A stretch of DNA of 64,000 bases, from the NCBI RefSeq assembly GCF_012396125.1, contig NZ_JAAXOX010000001.1, positions 682,001-746,000 on the forward strand, in the 5' to 3' direction. Positions 1-7,877 of this stretch are shown here, one piece after another. The translations under genes were made by a program, and so were the position numbers. Below the pieces are notes generated by a model. That model searched no databases, was not told the origin of the DNA, and saw nothing but the letters and a program-made list of their open reading frames with translations. Position 1 is the stretch's first letter. Every line of letters starts with the position of its first letter. The DNA comes from Cellulomonas denverensis. GTDB taxonomy: Bacteria > Actinomycetota > Actinomycetes > Actinomycetales > Cellulomonadaceae.

Positions 1-132
1 CTTCCCGGCACCGTTCTCGCCGCAGATGGCGTGGATCTCGCCGCGGCGGACGCTCAGGTTCACGTCCTGGAGCGCCTTGACGCCCGGGAAGGTCTTGGTG
101 ATGGACTGCATCTGAAGGATGTGGTCGCTCAT
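1..132 (-). CDS. Sugar ABC transporter ATP-binding protein, 5' end only (MmsA/XylG/GguA type)
   Basis: Only the first 44 codons are in the window; the gene runs off the left edge. The N-terminus carries the usual start of a sugar ABC ATPase, with [19 protein letters not shown] followed by a Walker A stretch GENGAGK at the edge. FPGVKAL is typical of ATPases with two fused nucleotide-binding domains that energise monosaccharide uptake (XylG, MglA, GguA). The ATG is preceded by GAGGA on the minus strand. It lies downstream of the substrate-binding lipoprotein gene and is presumably co-transcribed with it, separated by a strong hairpin. The second domain and the permease cannot be seen. Confidence 0.85.
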   Translation of the reverse strand, partial: MSDHILQMQSITKTFPGVKALQDVNLSVRRGEIHAICGENGAGK

Positions 133-165
133 GCAGCCGTCCTCGTTCCTCATGCGATGGGGGCC

Positions 166-201
166 CGCTGCCGGGGCCACGATGGGGTGGCCCCGGCAGC
201 G
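166..201 (-). terminator. Intercistronic 15-bp hairpin between binding-protein and ATPase genes
   Basis: The arms CGCTGCCGGGGCCAC (166-180) and GTGGCCCCGGCAGCG (187-201) are perfectly complementary around a 6-nt loop. There is no T-run. It lies between the stop of the binding-protein gene and the start of the ATPase gene. In such operons this arrangement usually gives partial termination or 3' protection, so that the binding protein is made in excess; that role is inferred. Confidence 0.75.
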
Positions 202-219
202 GAGGGTGAAGAAGGGCGA

Positions 220-1362
220 TCAGGCCTGGCCGCTGGCGACCTGGTCCTCGGTCCAGTACCCCGAGTCGATGAGCAGCGACTGGATGTTGTCCTGGTAGAC
301 GATGTCCGACTCGAGCAGGTACGACGGGACGACCTTCACGCCGTTGTCGTAGGTCTCGGTGTCGTTCGCCTCGGGCTCGTTGCCCTCCAGGAACGCCTTC
401 GCGGAGGTGACCGCCTGCTCGGCGAGCTTGCGGGTGTCCTTGAAGATGGTGGAGAACTGCACGCCGTCGTTGATCAGCTTGACCGAGGCGATCTCGGCGT
501 CCTGACCGGTCACGATCGGCAGGCCGGCCTCGATGGAGTCGCCGTAGCCGGCGTTCTGCAGCGCGGTGATGATGCCGCGGGAGATGCCGTCGTAGGGCGA
601 GAGCACGCCGTCGACCTTGCTGCCGTCCGAGTAGGTGGAGGTCAGCAGGTCCTCCATCCGCTTCTGGGCGGTCTCCTGCAGCCAGCGCAGGGTGGCGACC
701 TGCTCGATGTCGGTCTGGCCGGACTTGATCACGATCGTGCCGTCGTCGATGAACGGCTTGAGGGTGTCCATCGCGCCGTCGAAGAAGAAGTGCGCGTTGT
801 TGTCGTCCAGCGACCCGGCGAACAGCTCGACGTTGAACGGGCCGGTGGCGTCACCCTCGGAGCCGTCCTGGTTGAGCAGGCCGAGGCCCACCAGCAGCGA
901 GGTCGCCTGCTGCACACCCACGTTGTAGTTGTCGAAGGTGACGTAGAAGTCGACGTTCTCGGTGCCGTTGATCAGCCGGTCGTAGGCGATGACCGGGATG
1001 CCGGCGTCCGCGGCGGCCTGCAGCTGGTTGGCGAGCGCGGTGCCGTCGATCGAGGCGACGATCAGCAGGTCGACGCCCTTGGTGATCATCTGGTCGATCT
1101 GCTGGGACTGGGTCGGGATGTCGTCGGCCGCGTACTGCAGGTCGACCGAGTACCCGGCCTCCTCGAGCTGGCTCTTCACCGCGTTGCCGTCGGCGATCCA
1201 GCGCTCGGAGGTCTCGGTCGGCATCGCGACGCCGATCGTCTGGTCGCTGGGGTCGGCGCTCTCGCCGTCGCCGGAACCGCCACTGCCGGCGCCACCGCCG
1301 GAGCACGCCGCCAGGCCGAGGGCGAGAACGCCCGCGACGGCCGCGAACCTGATGCTCTTCAT
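220..1362 (-). CDS. chvE: ChvE-type multiple-monosaccharide ABC transporter substrate-binding lipoprotein
   Basis: A 380-residue extracytoplasmic sugar-binding protein. The N-terminus MKSIRFAAVAGVLALGLAAC is a lipoprotein signal peptide with lipobox LAAC, so the mature protein is anchored to the outer face of the membrane. The body is a periplasmic-binding-protein fold of the XylF/ChvE group (VAMPTETSERWIADG near the start, IPVIAYDRLING, VVTGQDAE, and IFKDTRKLAEQAV near the end). Family members bind xylose, arabinose, glucose or galactose; the ligand here is not certain. A strong AAGGAGGAG site precedes this ATG, which is why the longer upstream reading was not used. The nearby ara genes and a shared operator half-site suggest arabinose. 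Confidence 0.87.
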   Translation of the reverse strand: MKSIRFAAVAGVLALGLAACSGGGAGSGGSGDGESADPSDQTIGVAMPTETSERWIADGNAVKSQLEEAGYSVDLQYAADDIPTQSQQIDQMITKGVDLLIVASIDGTALANQLQAAADAGIPVIAYDRLINGTENVDFYVTFDNYNVGVQQATSLLVGLGLLNQDGSEGDATGPFNVELFAGSLDDNNAHFFFDGAMDTLKPFIDDGTIVIKSGQTDIEQVATLRWLQETAQKRMEDLLTSTYSDGSKVDGVLSPYDGISRGIITALQNAGYGDSIEAGLPIVTGQDAEIASVKLINDGVQFSTIFKDTRKLAEQAVTSAKAFLEGNEPEANDTETYDNGVKVVPSYLLESDIVYQDNIQSLLIDSGYWTEDQVASGQA

Positions 1363-1516
1363 GTCCTTCTCCTCCTTGAGAGGGGTGCTGACCTCGTCGT
1401 CACCGGTGACCGCACGGTCACCGCGTCCTGCTCGCTTCTCCCCCTGAGCCGGGACCGACCCCGTCCTCGGGGCGATCTCCGGTGCACCTCCAGGCGTCGG
1501 TGCCGGGCACGCCCAC

Positions 1517-1545
1517 ACTCTTGAGGCTTGACTTCAGGAAGTCAA
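1517..1545 (-). promoter_or_regulatory. Possible promoter of the chvE operon
   Basis: On the minus strand TTGACT (1540-1545) is followed after 17 bp by AAGAGT (1517-1522). The -35 fits well and the -10 poorly. It overlaps the palindromic operator at 1525-1548, which is what a repressor site would look like. Weak support on its own. Confidence 0.3.
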
Positions 1546-1548
1546 GCC
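1525..1548. promoter_or_regulatory. Palindromic operator upstream of chvE
   Basis: Perfect 10-bp arms GGCTTGACTT and AAGTCAAGCC flank a 4-bp centre (CAGG). The site is about 160 bp upstream of the chvE start. It resembles the TTGACTT/AAGTCAA operators reported for ROK-family xylose repressors, so a ROK regulator encoded elsewhere is the best guess. Confidence 0.6.
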
Positions 1549-1577
1549 AAAGCGGAGCGGCCGGAGATTGCAAGTGG

Positions 1578-1594
1578 GTAACGACGCTCACATG
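1578..1594. promoter_or_regulatory. LacI-type half-site shared with the araB upstream region
   Basis: The 10-mer CGCTCACATG (1585-1594) is identical to the right half of the araB operator (25006-25015), and the left side GTAACGA partly resembles GTTAACG there. Apart from this and the palindrome, I see no other gene or site in the chvE-moeZ gap (1363-1783). Confidence 0.3.
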
Positions 1595-1783
1595 CCCGGA
1601 ATCACGGGCCACAGTGCAGGTCAGGGGCGGGTGGTTCACCCGGGCAGGTCACCCGTTCGGACCGATTCGACTCTCGTTTTGAGTTTGGCTGGCGAAGTCA
1701 ATCGCGGGACATTGTGCCCTGATGCCGGCCTCGTGGGCCCGGTTACGGTCGTGCTGCCCCCCGCCACCGACCCGGAGCACGCC

Positions 1784-2968
1784 ATGGCCCTGCCCCCGCT
1801 CGTCGAGCCCGGTCCCCCGCTCAACCCGGAGGAGGTCACCCGGTTCTCCCGGCACGTGCTGGTGCCGACGATCGGCACCGAGGGCCAGCGGCGGCTACGG
1901 GCTGCCCGGGTGCTGGTGGTCGGTGCCGGCGGGCTCGGCTCCCCGGTGCTGCTCTACCTGGCGGCCGCCGGGGTCGGCACCTTGGGCATCGTCGACGACG
2001 ACCTGGTCGACACCTCGAACCTGCAGCGTCAGATCGTGCACGGCTCGGCCGACCTCGGACGACCCAAGACCACCAGCGCCGCCGAGTCCGTGCGCGGGAT
2101 CCAGCCGCTGGTCACCGTGATCGAGCACCGGGAACGCCTCACCGCGGCCAACGCCCTGGACGTGATCGCCGGCTACGACCTGGTGATCGACGGCACGGAC
2201 AACTTCCCCACCCGGTACCTGGTCAACGACGCCTGCGTGCTGGCCGGCAAGCCGCTGGTCTGGGGGTCGATCCTGCGCTGGGACGGCCAGGTGTCGGTGT
2301 TCTGGGCCGATCCGCCCGCCGGGTACCAGGGCGTGCACTACCGCGACGTGTTCCCCGAGCCACCCGCACCCGGCACGGTGCCGTCCTGCGCCGAGGCCGG
2401 GGTGTTCGGCGTGGTCTGCGGGTCGATCGGATCGGCGATGGCCACCGAGGCGGTCAAACTGATCTGCGGGGTCGGTGAGCCCCTGCTCGGCCGGATGCTG
2501 GTGCTGGACGCGCTGACCGCCCGGTGGCGGGAGATCCCGTTGCGCCCGGCACCCGGTCGCCTGCCGGTCACGGCACTCACCGACGAGGCCGTGGCGTGCG
2601 CTGTCCCCGGCGAGGTGTCTAGCGCGACTTCCCCGCCCGAGGCGATCGACGCGGTGACCCTGGCCCGGCGGCTGGCGGCCCGCGAGCGCGGCGAGGACGA
2701 CTTCGACCTGGTCGACGTGCGCAAGCCCGCCGAGCGCGAGCTGGTGACCATCCCCGGTGCCCGGTCGATCCCGCTGGCCGCGTTCCTGGACGGCACCGCC
2801 TTCGACCGGCTCGACCCGGAGCGGACCGTGGTGCTGCACTGCAAGCTGGGCGGCCGGTCCGCGCAGGCCCAGGCGATCGCACTGGACCGGGGCTACCGCG
2901 CCGTGCAGCTCACCGGCGGCGTCCTCGGCTGGGTGGACCAGATCGACCCGAGCCTGCCCCGGTACTGA
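1784..2968 (+). CDS. moeZ: MoeZ/MoeB adenylyltransferase with C-terminal rhodanese domain
   Basis: A 394-residue ThiF/E1-like enzyme joined to a rhodanese domain. It activates the C-terminal glycine of small sulfur carriers (MoaD, ThiS, CysO) by adenylation and then passes sulfur to form a thiocarboxylate. Visible marks are the nucleotide-binding GAGGLGSP (about residues 45-52), NLQRQ, DGTDNFPTRY, and PSCAEAGVFG. In the C-terminal third, VDVRKPAE and the active-site loop HCKLGGRS supply the rhodanese cysteine. The ATG at 1784 has GGAG about 8 nt upstream. It opens the molybdenum island and is convergent with mog. Confidence 0.9.
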   Translation: MALPPLVEPGPPLNPEEVTRFSRHVLVPTIGTEGQRRLRAARVLVVGAGGLGSPVLLYLAAAGVGTLGIVDDDLVDTSNLQRQIVHGSADLGRPKTTSAAESVRGIQPLVTVIEHRERLTAANALDVIAGYDLVIDGTDNFPTRYLVNDACVLAGKPLVWGSILRWDGQVSVFWADPPAGYQGVHYRDVFPEPPAPGTVPSCAEAGVFGVVCGSIGSAMATEAVKLICGVGEPLLGRMLVLDALTARWREIPLRPAPGRLPVTALTDEAVACAVPGEVSSATSPPEAIDAVTLARRLAARERGEDDFDLVDVRKPAERELVTIPGARSIPLAAFLDGTAFDRLDPERTVVLHCKLGGRSAQAQAIALDRGYRAVQLTGGVLGWVDQIDPSLPRY

Positions 2969-2991
2969 CCCGCCCCGGCGCCGCAGAGCAT

Positions 2992-3048
2992 CGAGAGTGC
3001 ACGAATGCAGCTCTCCCGGCCGTGGAGGCGTGCATTCGTGCACTCTCG
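2992..3048. terminator. 18-bp perfect inverted repeat between convergent moeZ and mog
   Basis: Arms CGAGAGTGCACGAATGCA (2992-3009) and TGCATTCGTGCACTCTCG (3031-3048) match perfectly around a 21-nt loop. The position between two convergent genes fits a bidirectional terminator. The GCATTCGTG core also occurs in the repeat at 58768-58782, so it may belong to the interspersed palindrome set. Confidence 0.75.
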
Positions 3049-3104
3049 GCGCGGGGACCGGGCGGGCTAGTGCGCGGGCGGACGGGCGGTGTGCGCGCGG
3101 ATGG

Positions 3105-3635
3105 TCAGTGCGTGCGCGGGTGGTCGCCGCCGCCGAGCTGGTCGGCGGCGTGCAGCAGCGCCGGACCGATCGCCGCGACCGCCTCGCGCACCGCCCGGAT
3201 CGACCCGGGCAGGTTCACCACCAGCGTCCGCCCGGCAGTGCCCGCCACGCCACGACTGAGCAGCGAGGCCGGGGCGCCCGCACGGATGCCGGCGGCCCGG
3301 ATCGCCTCCGGCAGGCCCGGCACCAGGCGGTCCAGCAGTGCGAGGGTCTGCTCCGGCGTCACGTCATCGGCGGTCAGCCCGGTGCCGCCGGTGGTGACCA
3401 CCAGGTCGTGGCCCTGGTCCACCGCCGACCGGATCGCCTCGCCCACCGGTTCGCCGTCGGCCACCACCCACGGCCCGGTCACCGCGAAGCCCAGCGCCCG
3501 CAGCTCCTCGGCCAGCACCGGCCCGGACCCGTCCGGGTACACCCCGGCCGCCGCCCGGGTGGAGACGGTCACCACCACCGCACTCGGCACCGGGGTGCCC
3601 GGCTCAGCCACGACGCCACGTCCCTGATCGTCCAC
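3105..3635 (-). CDS. mog: MogA/MoaB-type molybdopterin adenylyltransferase
   Basis: A 176-residue protein of the MoCF fold that adenylylates molybdopterin before metal insertion by MoeA. Visible motifs are VVVTVSTRAAAG at the N-terminus, the conserved TTGGTGLTADDVTPE, and NLPGSIRAVREA near the C-terminus. I chose the GTG at 3635 because GGAGGAGAAG lies just upstream; it overlaps the 3' end of moaC by 32 bp, so the two are translationally close. Cotranscribed with moeA and moaC (leftward). Whether it is best called MogA or MoaB is a naming matter; the family is clear. Confidence 0.88.
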   Translation of the reverse strand: MDDQGRGVVAEPGTPVPSAVVVTVSTRAAAGVYPDGSGPVLAEELRALGFAVTGPWVVADGEPVGEAIRSAVDQGHDLVVTTGGTGLTADDVTPEQTLALLDRLVPGLPEAIRAAGIRAGAPASLLSRGVAGTAGRTLVVNLPGSIRAVREAVAAIGPALLHAADQLGGGDHPRTH

Positions 3636-4077
3636 CGGACTTCTCCTCCACTCGGATGTCGGTGATCTCCGCCCCGCGGTCGACCGCCTTGACCATGTCC
3701 ACCATGGTGAGCCCGGCGGCGGCCACACAGGTCAACGCCTCCATCTCCACCCCGGTCCGGTCGGCGGTCCGGACGGTGGCGGTGATCCGCACGCCCTCGT
3801 CCACCACCTCGAGGTCCACCGTGACGCCGTGGATCGCGATCGGGTGGCACAGCGGCACCAGGTCCGGGGTCCGCTTGGCCGCCTGGATCCCGGCGATCCG
3901 GGCCACCGCGAGCGCGTCGCCCTTCGGCACCCCCTCGCCGCGCAGCAGCGCGACCACCTGCCCGCTGACCCGGACGAAGCCCGAGGCGGTGGCGGTGCGG
4001 ACGGTCACCTCCTTGGCACTGACGTCGACCATGCGGGCGGCGCCGCGGTCGTCCACGTGGGTGAGTCGCTCGCTCAT
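3604..4077 (-). CDS. moaC: Cyclic pyranopterin monophosphate synthase MoaC
   Basis: A 157-residue protein of normal family length. It converts 3',8-cH2GTP, made by MoaA, to cyclic pyranopterin monophosphate, the first stable intermediate of the cofactor pathway. Motifs visible: the KEVTVRTATASG start, LVPLCHPI, VDLEVVDEG, and the family signature ALTCVAAAGLTMVDMVKAVD. Its ATG overlaps the moeA stop (ATGA), and it overlaps mog downstream, so moeA-moaC-mog form one operon. Confidence 0.95.
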   Translation of the reverse strand: MSERLTHVDDRGAARMVDVSAKEVTVRTATASGFVRVSGQVVALLRGEGVPKGDALAVARIAGIQAAKRTPDLVPLCHPIAIHGVTVDLEVVDEGVRITATVRTADRTGVEMEALTCVAAAGLTMVDMVKAVDRGAEITDIRVEEKSGGRSGTWRRG

Positions 4078-5300
4078 CGGTCACTCCCGGTCGGGGTCAG
4101 GGGCAGCAGCACGTCCACCGAGTCACCGGCGGCCAGGGTGATGCGGTCGGCGGGCACGACGACCAGCGCGTCGGCGTGCGCCAGCGATCCGAGCAGGTGC
4201 GAGCCCGGGCCGCCGAGCGGGGTGACCGGCAGGGGGTCGCCGGTGCCGGTGCGGGCGCGCAGGAACTGCTCCCGGCCGGCCGGCGACTCCAGCGGCGCGG
4301 TGAGCACGCCGGTGGTGCCCGGGCAGCCGATCACCGGCCGGCCGGCCAGCAGATCGAGCGCCGGGCGGACGAAGACCTGCAACGACACCCAGGCGGAGAC
4401 CGGATTGCCGGGCAGGGTCAGCACCGGCGTGTGATGCGGTCCGACCAGGCCGAAGCCCTGCGGTTTGCCGGGCTGCATCGCCACCCGCACGAACTCGACC
4501 TGTCCGGCCAGGTCCTGCTTGACCACGTCGTAGGCACCGGCGCTCACCCCGGCGGAGGTCACCACCAGGTCCACCCCGCCGTCCAGCGCCGGGGCCAGGG
4601 CGGCCAGCAGGTCGCCGGGCCGGTCGCCGGCGATCGGTGCCCGCAGCACCTGGGCGCCGAGCCGGTCGAGTTCGGCGGCCAGCATCGGGCCGTTCGCGTC
4701 GTGGATCGTCCCCGGCGGCAGCGGCCGGCCGGCCGGGACGAGTTCGGCACCGGTGGACAGCACCAGCACCCGGGGCCGGGGATGCACCAGCACCTCCGGG
4801 CGGCCGACCGCGGCGAGCAGGCCGATCCGCGGCGGGGTGAGCAGCTGCCCGGCGTCCAGCACGGTCGCGCCCTCGGCCACGTCCTCGCCGCGACGTCGCA
4901 GGTGGGCGCCCGGCCGTGGCAGCCGGTCGATCCGCACCCGGTCCGTGCCGCGGTCGGTGTCCTCCACCGGGACGATCGCCTCGGTGCCGTCCGGGACCGG
5001 CGCCCCGGTCATGATCCGGCAGGCGGTGCCCGGGGCCAGCGGTCCGGCCGGGACGCTGCCCGCGGGGATGTCGCCGCTCACCGGCAGGGCCGCGCCCGGT
5101 GCGGTGACGTCGGCGAGCCGGATCGCGTAGCCGTCCATCGCGGCGTTGTCGAAGCCGGGCAGTGCCACCGCGGCCCGGACCGGTGTGGCCGCGACCAGCC
5201 CCCGCGCCTCGGCGATCGGCAGCGACACCGGCGCCACGGCATGCAGGTCGGCGAGCACCGCGGCCCGGTGCTCGGCCACCGTCCGATCGAAGCCCGCCAC
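4074..5300 (-). CDS. moeA: Molybdopterin molybdenumtransferase MoeA
   Basis: A 408-residue MoeA that inserts molybdate into adenylylated molybdopterin. It shows VALPGFDNAAMDGYAIR near the N-terminus, PGAHLRRRGEDV, LSTGAELVPAGRPL, TSAGVSAGAYD and LTLPGNPVSAWVSLQVF, in the usual order. I start at the GTG at 5300 (VAGFDRTVAEHRAAV), where family similarity begins; an in-frame GTG at 5351 is possible but adds an unconserved Arg/Pro stretch. It is divergent from moaA with 86 bp between. Confidence 0.92.
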   Translation of the reverse strand: MAGFDRTVAEHRAAVLADLHAVAPVSLPIAEARGLVAATPVRAAVALPGFDNAAMDGYAIRLADVTAPGAALPVSGDIPAGSVPAGPLAPGTACRIMTGAPVPDGTEAIVPVEDTDRGTDRVRIDRLPRPGAHLRRRGEDVAEGATVLDAGQLLTPPRIGLLAAVGRPEVLVHPRPRVLVLSTGAELVPAGRPLPPGTIHDANGPMLAAELDRLGAQVLRAPIAGDRPGDLLAALAPALDGGVDLVVTSAGVSAGAYDVVKQDLAGQVEFVRVAMQPGKPQGFGLVGPHHTPVLTLPGNPVSAWVSLQVFVRPALDLLAGRPVIGCPGTTGVLTAPLESPAGREQFLRARTGTGDPLPVTPLGGPGSHLLGSLAHADALVVVPADRITLAAGDSVDVLLPLTPTGSDR

Positions 5301-5386
5301 GGGTCCGAGGCTACCCAGAGGCCGTCGCGGGGCACCCCGGCCCAAGGTCACGCCACGGGCGCGCGCGCGGAGCTTAGTGTCGGGGC

Positions 5387-6424
5387 ATGCCGGGGCGAGC
5401 AGCGGTGACCGCCGGGCGACTGGTGGACCGGTACGGTCGCGTCGCCCGGGACCTGCGCGTGTCGGTGACCGACCGCTGCAACCTGCGGTGCACCTACTGC
5501 ATGCCCGCCGAAGGGCTGCCCTGGCTGCCCACCGAGGACGTCCTCACCGACGAGGAACTGATCCGGCTGATCACGATCGCGGTGCAGCGGCTCGGTGTGC
5601 AGGAGGTCCGCTTCACCGGCGGCGAGCCCCTGCTGCGCCGCGGACTGGAACGGATCGTCGCCGCCACCACCGCCCTGCGCCGGACCGACGGACAGCCCCC
5701 GGCGACCTCGCTGACCACCAACGGCCTGGGCCTGGACCGCCGGGTGGCCGGGCTGGTCCGCGCCGGACTGGGCCGGGTGAACGTCTCCCTGGACACCCTC
5801 GACCCGGAGCGCTACGCCAAACTGGCCCGCCGCGACCGGCTGCCCGGGGTGCTGGCCGGGCTGGCCGCCGCCCGGGACGCCGGGCTGACCCCGGTCAAGG
5901 TGAACTCCGTCCTGATGCGCGGGCTGAACGACGACGAGGCGGTGCCGCTGCTGCGCTGGGCGCTGGCCGAGGGCTACCGGTTGCGGTTCATCGAGCAGAT
6001 GCCGCTCGGCCCGCGCGAGACCTGGGACGCCGACTCGATGATCACCGGCCAGGAGATCCTGGCCGCACTGTCCGAGGCGTTCACCCTGACCCCGGTGACC
6101 GGCCGGGGTGCCGACCCCGCGCAGCTGTGGTTGGTGGACGGCGGCGGGGCGTCGGGTCAGGACACCGTGGGTGTGATCGCCTCGGTGACCCGGCCGTTCT
6201 GCGGCGACTGCGACCGGGTGCGGCTGACTTCGGACGGGCAGCTGCGCGACTGCCTGTTCGCCCGCCGGGAGACCGACCTGCGGGGCATGCTGCGCGGCGG
6301 CGCCGACGACCAGGAGATCGCCCAGGCGTGGACCGCCGCGATGACTCGCAAGGCCGCCGGTCACGGCATCAACGACCCGGGATTCCTGCAGCCCGGACGA
6401 CCCATGAGTGCGATCGGAGGCTGA
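5387..6424 (+). CDS. moaA: GTP 3',8-cyclase MoaA (radical SAM)
   Basis: A 345-residue radical SAM enzyme that starts molybdenum cofactor synthesis from GTP. The N-terminal cluster motif CNLRCTYC follows VTDR at about residues 27-37. TGGEPLLRRG is the SAM-binding region. The C-terminal second 4Fe-4S site FCGDCDRVRLTSDGQLRDC is complete, and the chain ends in Ile-Gly-Gly, the GG tail needed for activity in the family. moaD begins one base after its stop. Confidence 0.95.
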   Translation: MPGRAAVTAGRLVDRYGRVARDLRVSVTDRCNLRCTYCMPAEGLPWLPTEDVLTDEELIRLITIAVQRLGVQEVRFTGGEPLLRRGLERIVAATTALRRTDGQPPATSLTTNGLGLDRRVAGLVRAGLGRVNVSLDTLDPERYAKLARRDRLPGVLAGLAAARDAGLTPVKVNSVLMRGLNDDEAVPLLRWALAEGYRLRFIEQMPLGPRETWDADSMITGQEILAALSEAFTLTPVTGRGADPAQLWLVDGGGASGQDTVGVIASVTRPFCGDCDRVRLTSDGQLRDCLFARRETDLRGMLRGGADDQEIAQAWTAAMTRKAAGHGINDPGFLQPGRPMSAIGG

Positions 6425-6425
6425 C

Positions 6426-6680
6426 GTGCCGACTGTGACGCTGCGCTACTTCGCCGGGGCGGGCGCCGCCGCCGGGGTGCCGGAGGAACGGGTCAGCGCG
6501 CCGGAGGGCAGCACCGTGGCCGACCTGATCGCCGACGCCTGCGACCGGCTCGGACCGGGTCTGGCCCGGGTGGCCCCGGCGTGCAGCGTGCTGGTCGACG
6601 GTGAGTTGGACGCCGAGCGGGGCACGGTCCCGGCGGATGGCGCGACGGTGGATCTGCTGCCGCCGTTCGCCGGCGGCTGA
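6426..6680 (+). CDS. moaD: Molybdopterin synthase small subunit MoaD
   Basis: An 84-residue ubiquitin-fold sulfur carrier. It ends in PFAGG, the C-terminal Gly-Gly that MoeZ adenylates and thiocarboxylates. The GTG start at 6426 has GGAGG 5 nt upstream, inside the end of moaA, and lies one base after the moaA stop. It works with MoaE to convert cyclic pyranopterin monophosphate to molybdopterin. Confidence 0.92.
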   Translation: MPTVTLRYFAGAGAAAGVPEERVSAPEGSTVADLIADACDRLGPGLARVAPACSVLVDGELDAERGTVPADGATVDLLPPFAGG

Positions 6681-6694
6681 CCGTTTCTGATCAA

Positions 6695-6777
6695 GGGCCG
6701 GGCCGGTTCACGCGCCGGGCCCGATCGCGGGCCGGGCCGGTCCAAGCGCGGGCTGGATGAGGGGTCGGGCCGGTTCA
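6695..6777. repeat. Three degenerate 33-34 bp direct repeats between moaD and moaE
   Basis: The 16-mer GGGCCGGGCCGGTTCA recurs with 1-2 changes at 6695-6710, 6729-6744 and 6762-6777. It fills the short gap between the convergent moaD and moaE genes. Function unknown; possibly a degenerate terminator region. Confidence 0.5.
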
Positions 6778-6791
6778 GGGGACGACCCGGC

Positions 6792-7319
6792 TCAGGGGCA
6801 GGCGACCCACTCGTCGGTGCCGTCGGCGAACACCTGGCGCTTCCACACCGGCAGCCGGGCCTTCACCTCGTCCACCAGCAGTGCCGCCGCTGCGAAGGCC
6901 TCGGCCCGGTGCGCGGCGGACACCGCCACCGCGAAGGCGTTCTCCCCCACCGCCAGGTCGCCGATCCGGTGCGCCACCGCCACCGCGTCCACCTCGGACC
7001 GGCCCGCGACATCCGCAGCGACCCGGGCGATCACCTCGGCGGCGCTCGGGTGGGCGACATACTCGATCCGCTGCACCGCGCGTCCGTGGTCGTGGTCGCG
7101 CACCAGCCCGGAGAACGTGACCACGGCGCCGGCGGCCGGGCGTTCGACCCGGCGGGCCAGGTCGGCGGTGTCCAGCGGGTCGGTGGTGACCACCGCCCAC
7201 ACCACCTCCCGGGGCGCCGGGCCGGGGCGGCTGCGGTCGGGCGGCGGAGCGAGCTCGCCGTCCAGGGCCGGGTGCCGGCCGCCGGTCTCGGGCCGTCCGG
7301 CGGTCGCGTCGGGGGACAT
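6792..7319 (-). CDS. moaE: Molybdopterin synthase catalytic subunit MoaE
   Basis: A 175-residue MoaE. The core runs from VVWAVVTTDPLD through GAVVTFSGLVRDHDHGR and ends with VKARLPVWKRQVF followed by DGTDEWV; the two lysines in KARLPVWK are the catalytic pair of the family. The N-terminal 45 residues are Pro/Arg-rich and unconserved. The ATG at 7319 has no strong ribosome site, so the start could be internal. Convergent with moaD, its partner, which is unusual since the two are commonly co-directional. Confidence 0.9.
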   Translation of the reverse strand: MSPDATAGRPETGGRHPALDGELAPPPDRSRPGPAPREVVWAVVTTDPLDTADLARRVERPAAGAVVTFSGLVRDHDHGRAVQRIEYVAHPSAAEVIARVAADVAGRSEVDAVAVAHRIGDLAVGENAFAVAVSAAHRAEAFAAAALLVDEVKARLPVWKRQVFADGTDEWVACP

Positions 7320-7487
7320 GGCACGAGGGTAGGTGCCGATCCGGGCCGCTGGGCCACCCGCGATCCGCCCGGCCGCAGTCATCGTCAGCCGCGCCTGCGT
7401 CGCAGAGTCGCCCACGCCGCCGCACTCGCGGTCTGCTCAGGACCAAGTACCCGCACGCGCGGAGTGTCGTCCTCCTACGGTCGTGAG

Positions 7488-7877
7488 GTGCCCGAGTTCC
7501 GGATCTCCGAGGCGGCCGACCTGCTCGGCGTGAGCGACGACACCGTGCGCCGCTGGGTGGACGCCGGGCGCCTGCCCGCCACCCGGACCGGTGGCCGCTG
7601 GACGGTGGCCGGCACCGACCTGGCCCGGATTGCGCAGGAGCTGGCCGAGTCCCCCGGCGACGACCGGCGCACCGCGGTCAGTGCCCGCAACCAGCTGCGC
7701 GGGATCGTCACCCGGGTGCTGCGGGACACCGTGATGGCGCAGGTCGACGTGCAGGCCGGGCCGTACCGGCTGGTGTCCCTGATCAGCCGTGAGGCCGCCG
7801 ACGACCTCGGCCTGGAGCCCGGCGTGGTGGTCACCGCCGGGGTCAAGGCCACGAACCTGATGATCGAGAGGCACTGA
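7488..7877 (+). CDS. Molybdate-responsive HTH-TOBE regulator
   Basis: A 129-residue protein with an excisionase/MerR-type helix-turn-helix at residues 5-50 (ISEAADLLGVSDDTVRRWVD, then AGRLPATRTGGRW). This is followed by a TOBE/Mop oxyanion-binding domain of about 65 residues (SARNQLRGIVTRV to VKATNLMIER). This is the common actinobacterial replacement for ModE. The stop shares one base with the modA start (TGATG), so it is the first gene of the mod operon and probably controls it in response to molybdate. GTG 7488 is the conserved start; GTG 7464 is also in frame. Confidence 0.85.
   Translation: MPEFRISEAADLLGVSDDTVRRWVDAGRLPATRTGGRWTVAGTDLARIAQELAESPGDDRRTAVSARNQLRGIVTRVLRDTVMAQVDVQAGPYRLVSLISREAADDLGLEPGVVVTAGVKATNLMIERH

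Noticed and set aside
5301-5386. Moco riboswitch in the moeA-moaA gap
   Set aside because: Only 86 bp, without the multi-stem structure of that riboswitch.
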